NCBI GenBank assembly: GCA_900155495.1
Contig: FTLJ01000454.1
Location: 1-64,000, forward strand
Direction: 5' to 3'
Length of the DNA: 64,000 nucleotides
DNA from: Porogramme epimiltina
Taxonomy: Eukaryota > Basidiomycota > Agaricomycetes > Polyporales > Polyporaceae
Of the stretch, positions 24,909 through 37,702 are shown piece after piece. Numbering within the stretch: the stretch's first letter is position 1; each line of letters begins with the position of its first letter. The translations under genes were made by a program, and so were the position numbers. The notes beneath the pieces are model-generated. The model had not been told where the DNA came from. It was given only the letters and a program-made list of their open reading frames with translations, and ran no database searches.

Positions 24909-25376
24909 AACGAAGTGCGAGTGTGGCAGGACGGACCTTCCTGGTGTGCCACGCACTCCCTTATATCCTTCGGAGACGGGGAACACTACCAGGAACGCGG
25001 CACGGGGCGCATAATAATGAAGCCAAGGCACGCGCACCGACCGCGCCGCTCGGTAAGCCTTCTGGAGAAATAGGCGGTGCCGTCAGGAGGACATGTCTGA
25101 GCCCACCTCGCGGGAAAGAGGAGGCTGTGGCCGGGATTAGAGCAGCATGTGAGGCAGGAGCACGAGTGTATCGGGAGGGTTTCTCGGTGGAGAAAGGCAC
25201 ATGACCGAGGCTAACGGCGATGATGGTGGGGACTATCGAGTCGCGTCGCGGTCGTCAATGCCCAAGCCATCGTCGAGCTGCCGGCGAGGTTTCTGCGAGA
25301 GCCTCTCCCCGGCCCGGGCACGGTCCGGCTTACTCGCTACGGCATCATGCTCCCATATACTCCCAAAACTCACATC
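24909..25376. other. Promoter region of the GH28 gene
   Basis: 468 bp upstream of the GH28 start and ahead of the second tRNA. The GH28 frame stays open upstream of 24908, but those codons do not resemble a secreted N-terminus. No other gene seen. Confidence 0.5.
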
Positions 25377-25456
25377 GGGCATTTGGCACAGTGGTAGCGC
25401 GCACGCTTTGCACTAGTACTTGCGTGAGGTCCAGGGTTCAATCCCCTGAATGTCCA
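25377..25456 (+). tRNA. tRNA-Ala (TGC) with 8-nt intron
   Basis: Same acceptor, D and T arms as the tRNA at 22362 (acceptor GGGCATT/AATGTCC, discriminator A; T-arm CAGGG-TTCAATC-CCCTG). The anticodon loop reads TTTGCA, then CTAGTACT (25413-25420), then T and the 3' stem GCGTG. Removing these 8 nt, placed after position 37 as in eukaryotic nuclear tRNAs, gives loop TTTGCAT with anticodon TGC. A T-rich stretch after 25457 can terminate pol III. Confidence 0.88.
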
Positions 25457-28400
25457 TGTTTTTGCTATTTTTAACGAAACGTGTTGTACAGGAACTAGCA
25501 ACTATGTGAGGCCGGCTAATAGCTTTCAAACGGCTTCCAGGTAGATATGTGAGTAGGTCGAATCGGATTACGAGGACAATCGATATTCGTGACACTATCT
25601 ACGGCCCTTCGCAAAAACACGGACAGACCCCTGCTAACAGTATGTTATCTGACAGTGCGGCTGATAGAAACTTATGTGGGCCCCACGCTCCTCGAACATA
25701 CACAGCAGCTCCAATGGTTTAGGTCAACTAGCTCCGCTGTCCTGTGCAATTCACAAAGGCTAACTCTAGGGTCAACCAAAACGGTAGAACCCCGTCATCG
25801 ATAGAAACGTTATCCCTAAAAGTCTCAGGAATGATCGGGGTTGGAGACACTCACGCTAACACTGGAGAGCCCCTCAGCTCCCACTGGACTCCCATGAGAT
25901 GTCGGCATCAGGTTCGATGGGTGATGTGCGACACACCGGATTCGGTGTCCGCTGTTCACCATCTCTTCTGGAAAATGATGGGCGACGAAGGCTCTTAAGC
26001 CAGGCCAAAGGCCGACTTCGCGCAACCTGTAGAAGACACAGGCTGACAAACCTTGCTCTAACTGACAGTATCGTCAACATGTCCTCATACTGGTCACAGA
26101 CGAGCACACCAGGCTCACCTCATGCGTCCTGAAAATTGCACAGACGCTCCGGGTCGATATAGCCGACTCTCGACAGCTATCAAGTTTTCCGCGCGATACG
26201 CGCCACCCGCCGACTCTCCTGCCGTCAGCCTCGGGCTTGCGGCACCCCACCTAGCCTCGCGCAGTGCTGAAAAAAAATAAGCGTTGCTCCGCCCGGAGCG
26301 AACGCGACCCGGCGCAGAGGAGCCTCCAGGGCCCGCAAGCGCGCAAAGTCCGCGATAGAAGCACCACCGCTGGGAGCGCGGCGCTCGCCGAAGCCGTCGT
26401 GAACGGTTTTCGCCCGCGCGTGCGCGCGCAGGCGGTGTCCGCTGGCGGGCTTATCGCGCGCGCGGCCTGGGTGCGCCGCGGCTCGCGGGACGGTCGTCCG
26501 AGGTGGGGGCCCGACGGGAGACGGAGCTTCTGCCCTGCCGAGCGGAAACTTTTCTGGGGCGCGTGTTGGAGGGCGCGTATTGGGGGGTGGGGGCGCGGAG
26601 GGGCGGCGGCGGCGGTGATGGCGAGTCGAGGGGATGTCGCGATCGGCGAGGAGAGATGTCGGGGCGACAGCACAACACGGCGGCGCGACGTTTTTGGGCG
26701 CGCTGGCCCGAGGCCGGTGCGCGGACCGCCGCCGTACTTGGAGATCGTCGGTGGGAGTTGCCGCGCTGGCGGGTTGTCCGGTCGTCGTTCCAAGCCCGCC
26801 CGCTCATCGTCCCAATACGCCGCTCGTCTGCTGTGCTCTCCAGGGGGATATCACGTAGACCGCGCCGCCATCCGGTCTGGGGTGCGCGCGTAGGAGAGAT
26901 ACCGAAAGACGGTGCGCGCCCTCCAACGTGTCCCCGCCGTCACTTCCCGTCATGGCTGTCAAAGTAGGGAGACCCTCGGCCCGCCTCGAAGGGTGCGCCG
27001 CCGCCAAGCGCGCACTGGGGGGACGTAAGCGATAGCAGGAATACGCAGGGAGGGCAGTTCGCATACCTCACCAGTCCCGCCGGGAGGGCCGCTGTGCCCG
27101 ACGATGGCGCGCGGGTGCACTGCAGAAGGCGGGCGGGCGTGCCGGCCGCGCGACGCTGACGTCGACGCACGTTCCCCACAGGCCAGGGCGGTTGCGACGG
27201 GTCCAGGCAGGCCACAGAGCACGCTGGAGGCCGCGCCCGGTCTCCGCGCCCCAGAAGCGCATAATAAACAACAGGCGCAGAGGTGCGGGCGAGGAAGATG
27301 CACATATTTGGGCGATCTGCGCGGGACCGTTCTCATGGGCGGGCGATATCGCGGGCGTTCCCGAACGAGCTGGCATTGCAGAAGCATCGGTGCCCGCACC
27401 GGGCACCGTCGCGGGCGGCCGACATCAGAGCGTGCTACGTGTACTAGGCTTACGGATACAGCGCGGCCTATGAAAGGAACACCTGGGTGAGCGATGTATC
27501 ACAGAAAGGGAACAATGATTTCTACTTACCGTGGTGTGTGCGAGCCACGAACACGGCGCTCACAGCAGTGATCCTCCCTTGCTCTATTCCCTCCACGTTT
27601 CACGATATGAGCGTTCGACGACGTCTAATCCCCTGTATGACTGTATGGTGCACGTTAGCCACACGAGGCGACGATCGACATACCCCACACTGCACCCCCT
27701 CCTCGCGGCCTGGGGAAAGGCTTTGAGAGGGCGATATGAACGCCGAAGATGGAAACGTCTACGCGGAAATGTCGGGAGGCTTCGGTGCGGCCGGTGCCTG
27801 CTCAGCGGGGCCTTCTCGCTCGTCGCCGTGGCATCCGCGTGCATTGCCCTCGGCCGTCCGCCCCGGGTGTGCGCGCGCGAGGAATGGACGGAAGGCGCCC
27901 GAAAACGCGCGTCGCATCTTTCCGATATTAGGGCAGAGCGCGCTAGAGGCGCAGCGCATTAGCCCAATGGGAAATCATCGCAGGAAAAGAGGGGAAAGTA
28001 AACTCACAAAGACAGATCAGCGACATCCGCGCCTAGGACCCTTCCCGCACCCGAGCTACCGACAGCAGCGCCACCCAAGCGCCAGGGTACGAGGACGACA
28101 ATCCTGAGCGCAGAGGGACGTAAAGGACGACACACGGCAGCGCCGGACGCGCTCCTCGGGCAACGAGGGGCAGAGAGCCAACCGGGGAGGGGCGCGGGAG
28201 GCGAGCTTTATAGCCAAAAGGAACGGATCTGCAGGCGAGGTACCCGCGCTCGGGACGTCCGGCACCCGCACCGAGGTCCCGAGCGCCGAGCTTCTTTTCA
28301 GGCCCCCGTCGTTCCGAGCCCGCGGGCCCGATCCGAGGAGCGCGACAGAGCCGCGACGATCCGCGCGCGTTGATGTTGGCACATCAGCGCCCTCCTCGGA

Positions 28401-31400
28401 CCCGGGCCTGTGATCCTGCGCCGGCCACGAGCGCGCCCCGGGATCTGGGCGCCTCCCCTACCGGGCGTTGAGTAGCGTGCTCGATTTGGCAAGTCGGCCT
28501 GGGCGAGATGATCGTCCTCCTCCGGAGCTCGTTCCCGCACGCCGCTGTTGACTCCTGTTCCTGTTTGTTGCGCGGTGACGACATACTCGCTTTCAGGGTA
28601 TCTCCGTGAAATCTGCAATGTCGGCTCCATGTCCCGGACGACTCTCCCGCGTTGCTACCAATCTTCCCTCATGTCCGCCATACTTCACCGTGATCGTCGT
28701 TTCCCGCATCCGCTATTGTGTATCCTTCTCCGTTATGTTACCCGTGATGTCCGCCAAACATACCATGTGGTTGTCTCGTAATGTTTGGTGTTTGTCGTAG
28801 AGCTATGATGCAGCACAGACGAAACGCCCTAGAATATTTTCCTCATTTTGGTAGTGTGTAAGGGATGACAGGAACACGGATCATGAGACATATGTCAAGG
28901 GCTGCGCACTAAATCAATCTCACTTTCTGGTGCCCCTCACCGAGGAGAGCGAAGGCTGTATGACGCTGTACGGCGTTCCGAAGGCTGGCCACCGGAGCGT
29001 CCCTCGGACCCGCCAACAAACAGTCCGGGACGCCAAAGGAGCCGCCCGTATATACCGCCGGTGTCAGGTCTGGCGAACGCACTGATGTGGTTGCTAATGA
29101 GTGCAGGGAAGGCTGAAAGGGATGTCAGCGTGCGGGGTTCGTCCGTCCGCGAGAGCGATTCGCTCACTGGTGATGACCCATGCGCGAAGCCCGACGTCGA
29201 CGTTCGACACCCCCCATCGCGCATAGGCTGAAGATAGCACCGCCCTCCTCGTTGCCGTACGCGTCGGAGCGCCGTGGGCTTGGCCTCCATACTTGCCGCG
29301 CCTCGGTTATCGTCCAACTCCAGACCGTGCGACGGGCAGGGGTGAAACCCCTCGGACGCGATTTGGTCGCCGCATCGTTGGGGATGGACGACGTCCGTGG
29401 AAGGGTCCTGGGCGAACGTGGCCGTGCTGGGCCTGCTTCAAGACGTTGGGGGAAGACGGGGGCAGCCTCGGGGGCGGGCGGTGCGGGGCCTACACGGTCC
29501 TTCCATCGCCATCAGAACGCTATGTATTACCCCACAGCGCGCCGTGGGGCCATCTCAGCAGATGGTGGGCCCACGAGGAAGCGCGCAGCGGCCGTCGGAG
29601 AAGAAACACTGCGCGAACAGAAGACGCACCCACCGATCGCGAGCCTCGCCGGCGGGCTTCTTGGGGATCGCGGGGCGACGCGACGCAAGAGACCCTGGCG
29701 CAGCTGCGGGTCGCCACGGCGCCGGACGCGCGGCGGAGGTACGAGCGGCGATAATGTGAGAGCGGGCGGGACGCGTGGGGAAGCGCGGTGCCCCCTTCTA
29801 GCGTCGGAGGACACGCAGCTCGACGCGCTCGGCGACGCGCTGCGGTGCGTTTGGGCTATCGGGACGCCGTGCGCCCGAGGGGGGGAGAGCCCTTTGCCCG
29901 GTGTTGGACGCGGCGCGGGCACGGAGGAGGGCAGGGCAGGGCAGGGAGGGTGCCTAGGGCGGATGGGCGCACACGGGAAGACGTGCGGGGCCCGAGGGTG
30001 GTACATCGCGGACGGGATCGAGATGGCGCTATTTCTGGGCGCTCCGTGGCCTCCCTCTCCCGACTCTGGCGCCTATCGGGGGGCCTAGGCCGCTCTACCC
30101 CAGACAAAGCCATCGCGTGAGAGAGACCGGTGGGCCCACCACTACACTGTGTCTTGCAAGCGCGTCGGTGGTATGGGTTCCCGGCGAAGGTGGCCTACGC
30201 CCGATCGCAAGACGACCATGCAGCTGCCACCGTTGCTTTCGAGGGGGGTGCGGGCTGTTACGAGGGGCCCAGGTCGCGGAAGGCGGCGGGAAATCTGATC
30301 ATTCACGGGGGACTCTATACGTACTCGCGGCGGCTGCGAACGCGACCCCCCTTCCAGCAGGCCTCGCCACGCCGGAGATGAAAGCGCCCCGTCGAGGCGG
30401 CACCGCGATGCGCGAGCGACGCCCGCCCACCGCGGCCGCTCGTCCAACGCACTGAATACTGAATCGCTGAATCACAGACGGCCACCCTCGTCTTTTGGTG
30501 CGCGAACACTAGCACGCACCCACCACACCCGCGACCTCCCTCCCTCGCACGCAGCTCGGCAGCCCCCCCGTCGGAGCGCGCGCACGCCGCGCGGGACGGT
30601 CAGCGGACCAGGGCGTGCGCGCGGAGCGGACGCAGCTGATCGTCCGCGGCGACGCGTGCCGCCGCTCGCTTGCCGCGCGTGTGTGCGGGGACGGCTCAGC
30701 CCTCTGCGACGAAACGTCTAGACGTGGGCCGTTGCGCCCACGCAGGAGTGCTTGTGCGACAAACGTGGCGGACGCGTGTAAGTAGAGGGGTGGGGGGGCT
30801 AACTAGCTATGTAGCACGATCGCGCGGGGAGGATCTCAGCGTTCGGCTCGCGAGCAGTGTTGTAAATGAAAACGAGCGTACCTGGGCGCCGGACGTCCCC
30901 AACGTCCAGAAAAGGCGATTTGGCCACACTCAAGCACCGTGTGCAGCCCGTGGCCAGATCTCGGGCGAGATCTCCAGCCCCGGCTTCCCTGCGAGGTCCC
31001 CGTCCGTCAGTCCCGCGGCGAGAAGCCGCGCGCCGGACGACGCGATTGCGAGCTTGAGTGAGCGCGAGCGGATATTGGCCGTTCGCTGCATTCACTCTGC
31101 GTGCTCACCTGCCCCCCCTCTTCCTATCGTCGCGCGCGGCGAGCTGGCGAAGGGCTTTTCAGTATCGCGAATCCGCGTGCGGGGGCGTAGGGGACTGGTG
31201 CAGGCGGCGGTCACCGGGCTCGAGCCCACGGACGCCGCAGCGTCATGTCTGCGCGCGCGATGACCGTCCTGCGGCGTCATGCGGCGTCATTGCTGTCGCG
31301 ACCTCGCCCGCGCAGCGCGTCCACAGACCCTTCCAGTAGCTGGAGCCTGGCGGTTCTCGTCGCCCCCCCCCGCCCCCCCCCAATCACTACCCCTTCTTCT

Positions 31401-34400
31401 TCTTCTCTCGCTTGCCATTGTCTGGGAGCGTTTTGGGATCGCTCTACGGCAGGAGGGGGTAAGGATAAGATACAAAGTACGTGTGAGCGGCGGTGCCGCG
31501 CTTCGCCTTCTCCTCGCCCGCGCGCGCGACGGCCCTGTAAGCTGTAACCCCGGCGACAGGGCACGCGCCCGCCCCCCGCGATATCAGCGGCCCCAGCCCA
31601 CACACACACCCTCGACGCCTCCTCGGTAGCCTATGCACGTCCCGCGCGCCTTTGTGCTTGTGCCGCAGCGGAGGCGCGGGCGGCGCCCGCTTCGCGAAGC
31701 GCGGCGGCGGCGAAGGGGGGGAAGGGAGGAAGTGGGCGAAGGGGGCGAAGGGCGACACGACGATGGGGCGCGCGATAACGGCGCCGCCGCTGCGCGTGCG
31801 CCCACGCACGGCCGCCACTTGATACGTGCCCCAGGCTCGAGCGAGCACCGAGACGGCGCGCCTGGTCATGCCGCGGCGGCGAAGGGCCCCTCCGGGGCAG
31901 ATGACGCGCGCCGGGCGAGGCAGTCGCGCTGCCTGCCCGCGCACCCACGCCCGCGCCCTCGTACGTAAACGGGGCCCTCCGCCCTCCCCGTCGGCGCAGC
32001 CCTGGCAGCTTGCAAGAGACACCTGATGCCGCGGTGCGAGAGAGGACGGCGCAGGGCGGCGGGATGGGGAAGGGGAAGGGGTAGGTCCGGCGAGGGCGCA
32101 GGCGTGACTCGCTCACCTGAGTCCATGGGAGCGCTACGAGGGGCGTGTAGAGATCCGCTAGCGTCCCCGATGTGCGCTGAATTTGCGTCCGAGGCGACTG
32201 TGTAGTTACTAGTCACTGCTTCACGTCCTGTGAATCGATGCCTGGGAGGCGCGCCCGCCGCCGCCAGCGTTCGGGGTGGCCCTCGCCCATCCGCCGGCAA
32301 CAGCACGCACGTATTCTGTGCGCTAGGCGCCCGCGCGAGGTGCACTCCTTACGTGAAAAGGTGGGTGGCGGGCTTCCAGGGCGGAAGCACGCGCCCTCTT
32401 TTGTGGGCCCTCTGCGGCTGCTCCCCGCGTGAGGTTGCACGTTCCTCTGTTCCCTCGACCCTCTGGCAGCCGGTGCGCTTCGACGCACACGCGTACGAAG
32501 CGGACTCGTGTGAAGGTTTGGACGGCCGCGCGTGGGACAGAGGGGGGGGGGCTGCGCGGGGGCGAATGGAAATGGAATGCGCGATTGTCGTCCCTTCTTC
32601 GTCGACCCGCCGGCCGTCACGTACATAGGGCACCTCTACAGCCGACCGCGGTCGGAGGCGTGGCAGCTGCGGCTCGGGGGGAAGTCGTGTTGCCCCGGGG
32701 CTAGTGCAATCAGTAGGGTGGGAGGGGAGGGGACAGCGCCCCTCGCCACTGTCGACGACGGTAAGCGGGAGGAGCCCACTCGCTAGGGCGTTCTCGCGGA
32801 ATCACGTTCGCGGCAGGTGGGCCCTCGCTCGGGCGAAGCCTCGCGTCTGTGACGATCTGGAGCGAGCAGACCTGTTCATGCGCTGTCAGCGTCGCAACGC
32901 GGGTACGTCAACGCGCGGCCCTTCGATGTGTGGTGCGCTGCGTACGAAGGGGGGAGAAGGGGGGTGCGCACTCGGCGGCGATCAAAGGATCCCGGGCGAC
33001 GGCAGGGCGGGCGGGGTCATGGGAGGGCGCAAGAATCGCTCATCCAGACACCGCCATTGAACGTTGGTGCTAGGTTCTCTTGAAGGCCGAGCGATACGAG
33101 GAGCTGGAGGACGCAGGGCCCGCGGTGGGTCCCTCGTTTCGCTCTGCATGCTACCGTGGATGGCGGGCGATGTCTGATTGAGATACGGCACGTTGTATTC
33201 CGTATACACTGGCACATCCCCGCCAAGAAGGGCGCGCCGAACTGGAGAAGCCGCGGCAGCACAGTGGCAGGGTCCCCACCCCAATCTCTGGCGGTAGGCT
33301 AAGCTTGGTATGACAGGGGAGGTACGCGATGGGGCGCTGCAGTGGACGAGGTTCGGGGGCGAGCCTGGAAGACGCGGTGCAGGATTTGGCGAAGCGCGGG
33401 ACCGGGGAGGTGGCAGCTGGAATTAGCTCCTGTCTGGGGCGGCGCGAGAATGGAGCGGCCACTGCGGTGTGCGTCCGATGCGATAAGAGGGTGGATCCCC
33501 GCACTCAGAGGGGTTACATACATGCGGAGACTATGGGCAGCACAGGATGGAGAAAGAGGAAGATTGAGCGAACAGATATGGAGCGGATGCGCGGCCACAA
33601 GCCCCTCGACGCGTCGAGAGCAGCCTGCGCGTGTTCACCAGGCGCCCAGACAGACGGGAGGTGGAAAATGGAAATTCCAGCCAAGGGTGGCGGGCGCCAC
33701 CGCTTACTGTATTGATGGGATCGGCATTCAGTCAATCTGGGTTTGGCGCGCATGTTCGAGACGGATCGGGAGGGAGGCGGCTGTTCCAAATGCAGATCCC
33801 AGTCCCCGATGGGAGGTTGTGTGTCATGGCGATGACGGGCTCAGGCGCGGGCGGCGCGTACACGGACAGTCCGGAGACGACGGCGGCGTCGGGCCCGTTG
33901 GTCGGGCGGGGCGGAGAAACCTCTCTGTCGCGCCCGACGCGGGGTCGTGCGGGGACGGCGCTGAGCGCGACACGATGGCATTGGAGGGCGCGAGGAAGCT
34001 GCGGGGGGCCGCGAGGCAGCGTGCTATTGGATGGGGCGAGTGGGGAGAAGGAGATGCACACCCCAGACGGACGGGGAGGTGGAGTGGGCGACGAGTTTGG
34101 AGTCGGGGGCTAAAAAAGGCAGGGAGGGAGTGGTGGACCGGGACGGACAAGCGATGGACAATGGACGGACGCGACGGACAGGGCTGGGAATGGGGAAGGG
34201 GAATCAGGGACTGGTGATGAGAGGGGAAACGCTGGCAGATGCCGGCGCTCACGGTGGCAGGTGAGACGCCATGGGCTGTGAAAAACGAAAATGAAGGAGC
34301 GGTGGTGGGAACGCGCAGAGGAGAGGGGAATTCGAGGAGGAACTTGGGAAGAGAGTGCATGGGATCGCGGGCGATGGCCGGCTATCTGGACGCGTTCGGC

Positions 34401-34869
34401 CACGGGCGATAGGAGGTCGGACCTGGGCCAATCCAGGTGGGTGGGAGCCGCCGACGGTGCGGAAGAGTCCTGCGCCCGCCAGCGCTGCGCGGGGGCGCCC
34501 TTGGCGGGAGGTGCGCGGGTGCGTGGTGCGCGGTGGCGGAGGCGGAGGCGGAGGCGCGGGGGACTGTGGCCAGGCGTTGTGGAGGCGTGCAGCGAGGATC
34601 GGTGGGAAGGGAGGGAAGGCGAGGCGGAGGGAATTGAGACGAGCGTTCTAGGCAGGGTGGGCAGACGGGGTGACATCATGTCCATACAGGGATGGAGATA
34701 AAACAAGGCCGGGGGCGGAGGATTCAAATCTGCCCGTCTCGCGCGAGTCCCCGCTCTTCCCTCGCCCGATTTCCTCCTCGTCCCCCGCGCCGAGCCCCTC
34801 CCCTGGGCTGGGTCTAGCGTGTGCGCCCCATATAACCCCGCCGCTGTCGTCGCCGCCCTCCCCACCGCC
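25457..34869. other. 9.4 kb GC-rich stretch without convincing genes
   Basis: 25.5-26.2 kb has normal composition and only short frames. From about 26.2 kb to the CBM21 gene the sequence is very GC-rich; long frames occur on both strands at once (for example 29180-30088 + and 31444-32022 -), are rich in Arg, Pro, Ala and Gly, and lack domains, signal peptides or splice patterns. That is what few stop codons in GC-rich DNA produce by chance. A lower-GC island lies at about 28.55-28.95 kb. C-tracts and a CTT run occur at 31361-31410. From 33.3 to 34.65 kb the plus strand is purine-rich; from 34.7 kb it turns C/T-rich into the CBM21 start. I can support no gene; a long promoter or non-coding transcripts are possible. 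Confidence 0.55.
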
Positions 34870-37702
34870 ATGCCCTACGCCGGCCCCTCCGACGCAGCCT
34901 CCTCCTCCACCGCCACCGCGACCCGCCCTCCCACCTCCCACCGTCGCTCCCGCTCCTCCGGCAACTTCTCCGACGAACGTGGCCCCGGTGCCTTCGCTGG
35001 CCTCGGACAGCTCCCTCGTCTCACTAAGAAGCCTGTCTTCCACATTAATGACGAAGATAATGACAACGACAACGACGATGAACGGCCCTCATTCCAGCCC
35101 TATAGTAACCCCTATGGCCCCCTCACCTCCCTCCGCCTCTCCATGACCGCCGGCAGATTTTCTCCCTCTGTCGAGCCTCCCCCGCGGATCGAGATCCCTC
35201 CCCTCACCTCCTCCACCCCCGTCCCCTTCCCTACCACCTCACCGACCTCGCCGGACCGCCACCACCTTTTCACCGCGTTCCAGTCGAGCAGGACGTCGTC
35301 CAAGGCGTCGTCGCCCTCGCTTCCGCGCACCCCGTCTACCCCTATCATCCTCTCCAACGGCAAGCCGCTCAAGTCTTCTCTCAAGTCTTCTGCGTCTTCG
35401 CCGAACATCTCTGATCTTCCTATCAAGCATGTACGTGCACAGTCCTGCCCCTCCACGCCAGGTGGGCATAAGGCTGTCCACTTCGCCGAGAAAGACTCAG
35501 GGCTCGAGACCATCAAAGTTTTCAACCGCGCGGGCAGGCCTGCTTCCCTGTCGAAGCCTGCCGGGGAGGAGACCGAAACCGAAACTGAGGCGGAGAGCTC
35601 CTACCCCTTCCCCGTCGTCCCGACTTCCCCCATCACGTCTTCCGCGCCAGCGGCTCTGGTCCACGAAATCGACCCCGCCTTGCACCGTACAAACCCCGTG
35701 CCCAAGACGAGCCCGTCACCCTACGCGAACGTCTTCCTCGAGACGCTTGCGCTCCCGAAGACACGTCCCCCGACCCTCCGCGGGACGGTTCTCGTCCGCA
35801 ACGTGTCGTTCGAGAAGACGGTAGCGGTTCGGTTCACGATGGACGACTGGCAAACGACGAGCGAGGTCATGTGCAAGCACGTAGTCAGCTTGCCCGGCCT
35901 CCCGCCCCCCTTCCCCCGCGCGCGCACGATGGGCGATGTTGCCGGGAAGATCGCCGCCGGACAGCCGGCCCAGGACGACGAGACGGGGCCCGCATGGGAT
36001 CGCTTTAGGTATGTCGCGGATCGTCGGTCTCTTTTATTGGTATAGTCCGCTCAGCACCCCGCAGTTTTACGGTCCGCCTGGAAGACTACGAGTCGAAGCT
36101 CGTCGATCGCACCCTCTTCCTCGTCGTTCGGTACAACCCCGGATGCGGGGGAGAGTGGTGGGACAACAACGACAACATGAACTACCGGGTCGGATTCCGC
36201 CGCGCCGCCGCCTCCCCGCTCCCGTCTCCCGCGATCGGCGTCGCCCACTCTCAGCAACGCACGTTCAGCGCCCCGAGCACGCTCAGGACGACACCGGCGA
36301 CCGGCACTCCCGCGTCCCCGTACACCCCTCCCACGCGCCAGCTTGCGCCCGCCGCACCACAGCTCACGCGCAGCTTGTCCTCGCCGTTCCCCGTCCTCAC
36401 GCCCACCGTGGCCGAGCGCGACCAGCAGGAGCGCGAGAAGATGAGCGAGAAGGGCCTGGGATCTCCCACGGCGGCTTATCTCTCGCGCAAGCTCAGTCTG
36501 AGCAACTACGTCGCGCCAACGGCCTCGACGTCCATGGTCACACCGCCCACTACACCTCCAGGCACCGTGCGCATGCGCAGCGCCAGTCTTCCCGCCGACG
36601 CTGGGATGAACGCTGACGAGCCGAAGGAGGAGCCCAAGCCGGCTGATGGCGTAAGTGTGCCTCCTACTCCGTTTGAGATAAGGTTATCTGACATACCACA
36701 CACAGGAGTCCTCTGCTGCGAAGCCCGAACCTTCCGTCGAGGTTCCGAGGAAACGCTCCCCCTCGCCGCCAGTGGCCCCAGCCCCGTCCCTCCCCGCGCT
36801 CTCCCCCATTCCAGGGCCGACACCAAGCGCGCTTGCGACACAAGCACGTTCGTTTGGATCTTCGTACGGCTTCGGATTCGACGGCAGCAGCACGCTGGGC
36901 TACCAGCGTCCGCAGCTCCTCAGTCCACCCCGATCGAAGGAGTCGAGCCCGACGTCGAGCGGAACGGCGAGCCCGCGGATCTCGCCCAAGAACTCGCGGG
37001 AGGGCAGCCCGGACCTCCAGAGCAAGTCGCTGCTGGGGCTCCAGGTCCCGCTGTCGGGGAGCCCGCGGCCGATGAGCCCCCGGAACGACGACAAGCTGCT
37101 GCAGTCGCCCGTCGCGGCGCTCAGCAGCGGGAGCCCGCTCGGGTTCAGCGTGCCGGGCGCGAACGCGCGCGTGGACACGAGCGACCCGAGCTACGCGGCG
37201 CTCCTGCGGCAGTGGTGCTTCGCGCAGAGCTCGCCGCCCCCGCCGACGCCGGGGACGGCGTCGCCGCCGGCGCCTGGGGCGGACCCGCGCTCGCCCACTG
37301 CGGGGCCGGGCGCGATGCGCAGCGGGGAGGCGTCGCCGAAGGTCGGGTTTGGGCATGCGTCGGGATATGGGTTCCCGGGTTTTAGCTTTGGCGTGCCGGA
37401 CGCGGGGATGGTTGGAGGTGAGCATTCATTTTCACGTTTTGGGCCGTCTCGATCGCGACGTGGGCGTGGCTGCTGGCGGGAAGCAGAGGAAGACAGGGAC
37501 GACGTGTATGGGGGGAGTGGGTTGGCTTGCGGGATATACGCGCGGTGAGCAGGTAGATCCGACCCGAGAGCCGCCTCTGTCGAGCGTGGATGACCGCCAG
37601 CAGCCGCCCTTTACGTCTTCGTCGTCGTTGTGTCCGCCGCCTGTGAGCTCGTTGAGCAGAGCGCTAACGCCGCTTTCCTTTTTTGTAGCGCATATGGGAT
37701 GA
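34870..37702 (+). CDS. CBM21 glycogen-targeting subunit of PP1 (Gac1-like)
   Basis: Four exons (34870-36008, 36065-36650, 36706-37417, 37689-37702) sum to 2451 nt, 816 residues. A long disordered Ser/Pro-rich N-terminus carries KAVHF (201-205), which fits the RVxF docking motif for the PP1 catalytic subunit. A CBM21 domain follows at about 283-425: GTVLVRNVSFEKTVAVRF, DDW, SFTVRLEDYE across intron 1, and WWDNNDNMNYRVGF. RVxF plus CBM21 defines the Gac1/Pig1/PPP1R3 regulators that bring PP1 to glycogen synthase. The rest is disordered with many SP sites, likely phosphorylated. Start chosen at the ATG in a good context (CCGCCATGC); upstream in-frame codons have no ATG. The C-terminus is uncertain: the last exon gives only AHMG-stop after a 271-bp intron, while another frame of that exon stays open to about 37900. 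Confidence 0.9.

Noticed and set aside
24909..25037. N-terminal extension of the GH28 frame
   Set aside because: The start at 24908 gives a standard signal peptide; the upstream codons do not resemble the family.
29180..30088. 302-codon plus-strand frame in the GC-rich stretch
   Set aside because: Overlaps an equally open minus-strand frame, is Arg/Gly/Pro-rich, and has no domain or splice pattern.
31444..32022. 192-codon minus-strand frame
   Set aside because: Same reason: chance frame in GC-rich DNA with long antisense frames opposite.
34819..34869. Upstream extension of the CBM21 frame
   Set aside because: It begins with GTG, not used as a start in this nuclear genome; the ATG at 34870 has a good context.
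34110..34871. 253-codon minus-strand frame upstream of the CBM21 gene
   Set aside because: Low-complexity Pro/Ser/Arg translation of the purine-rich strand's complement; no domain. A divergent transcript is possible but not shown.
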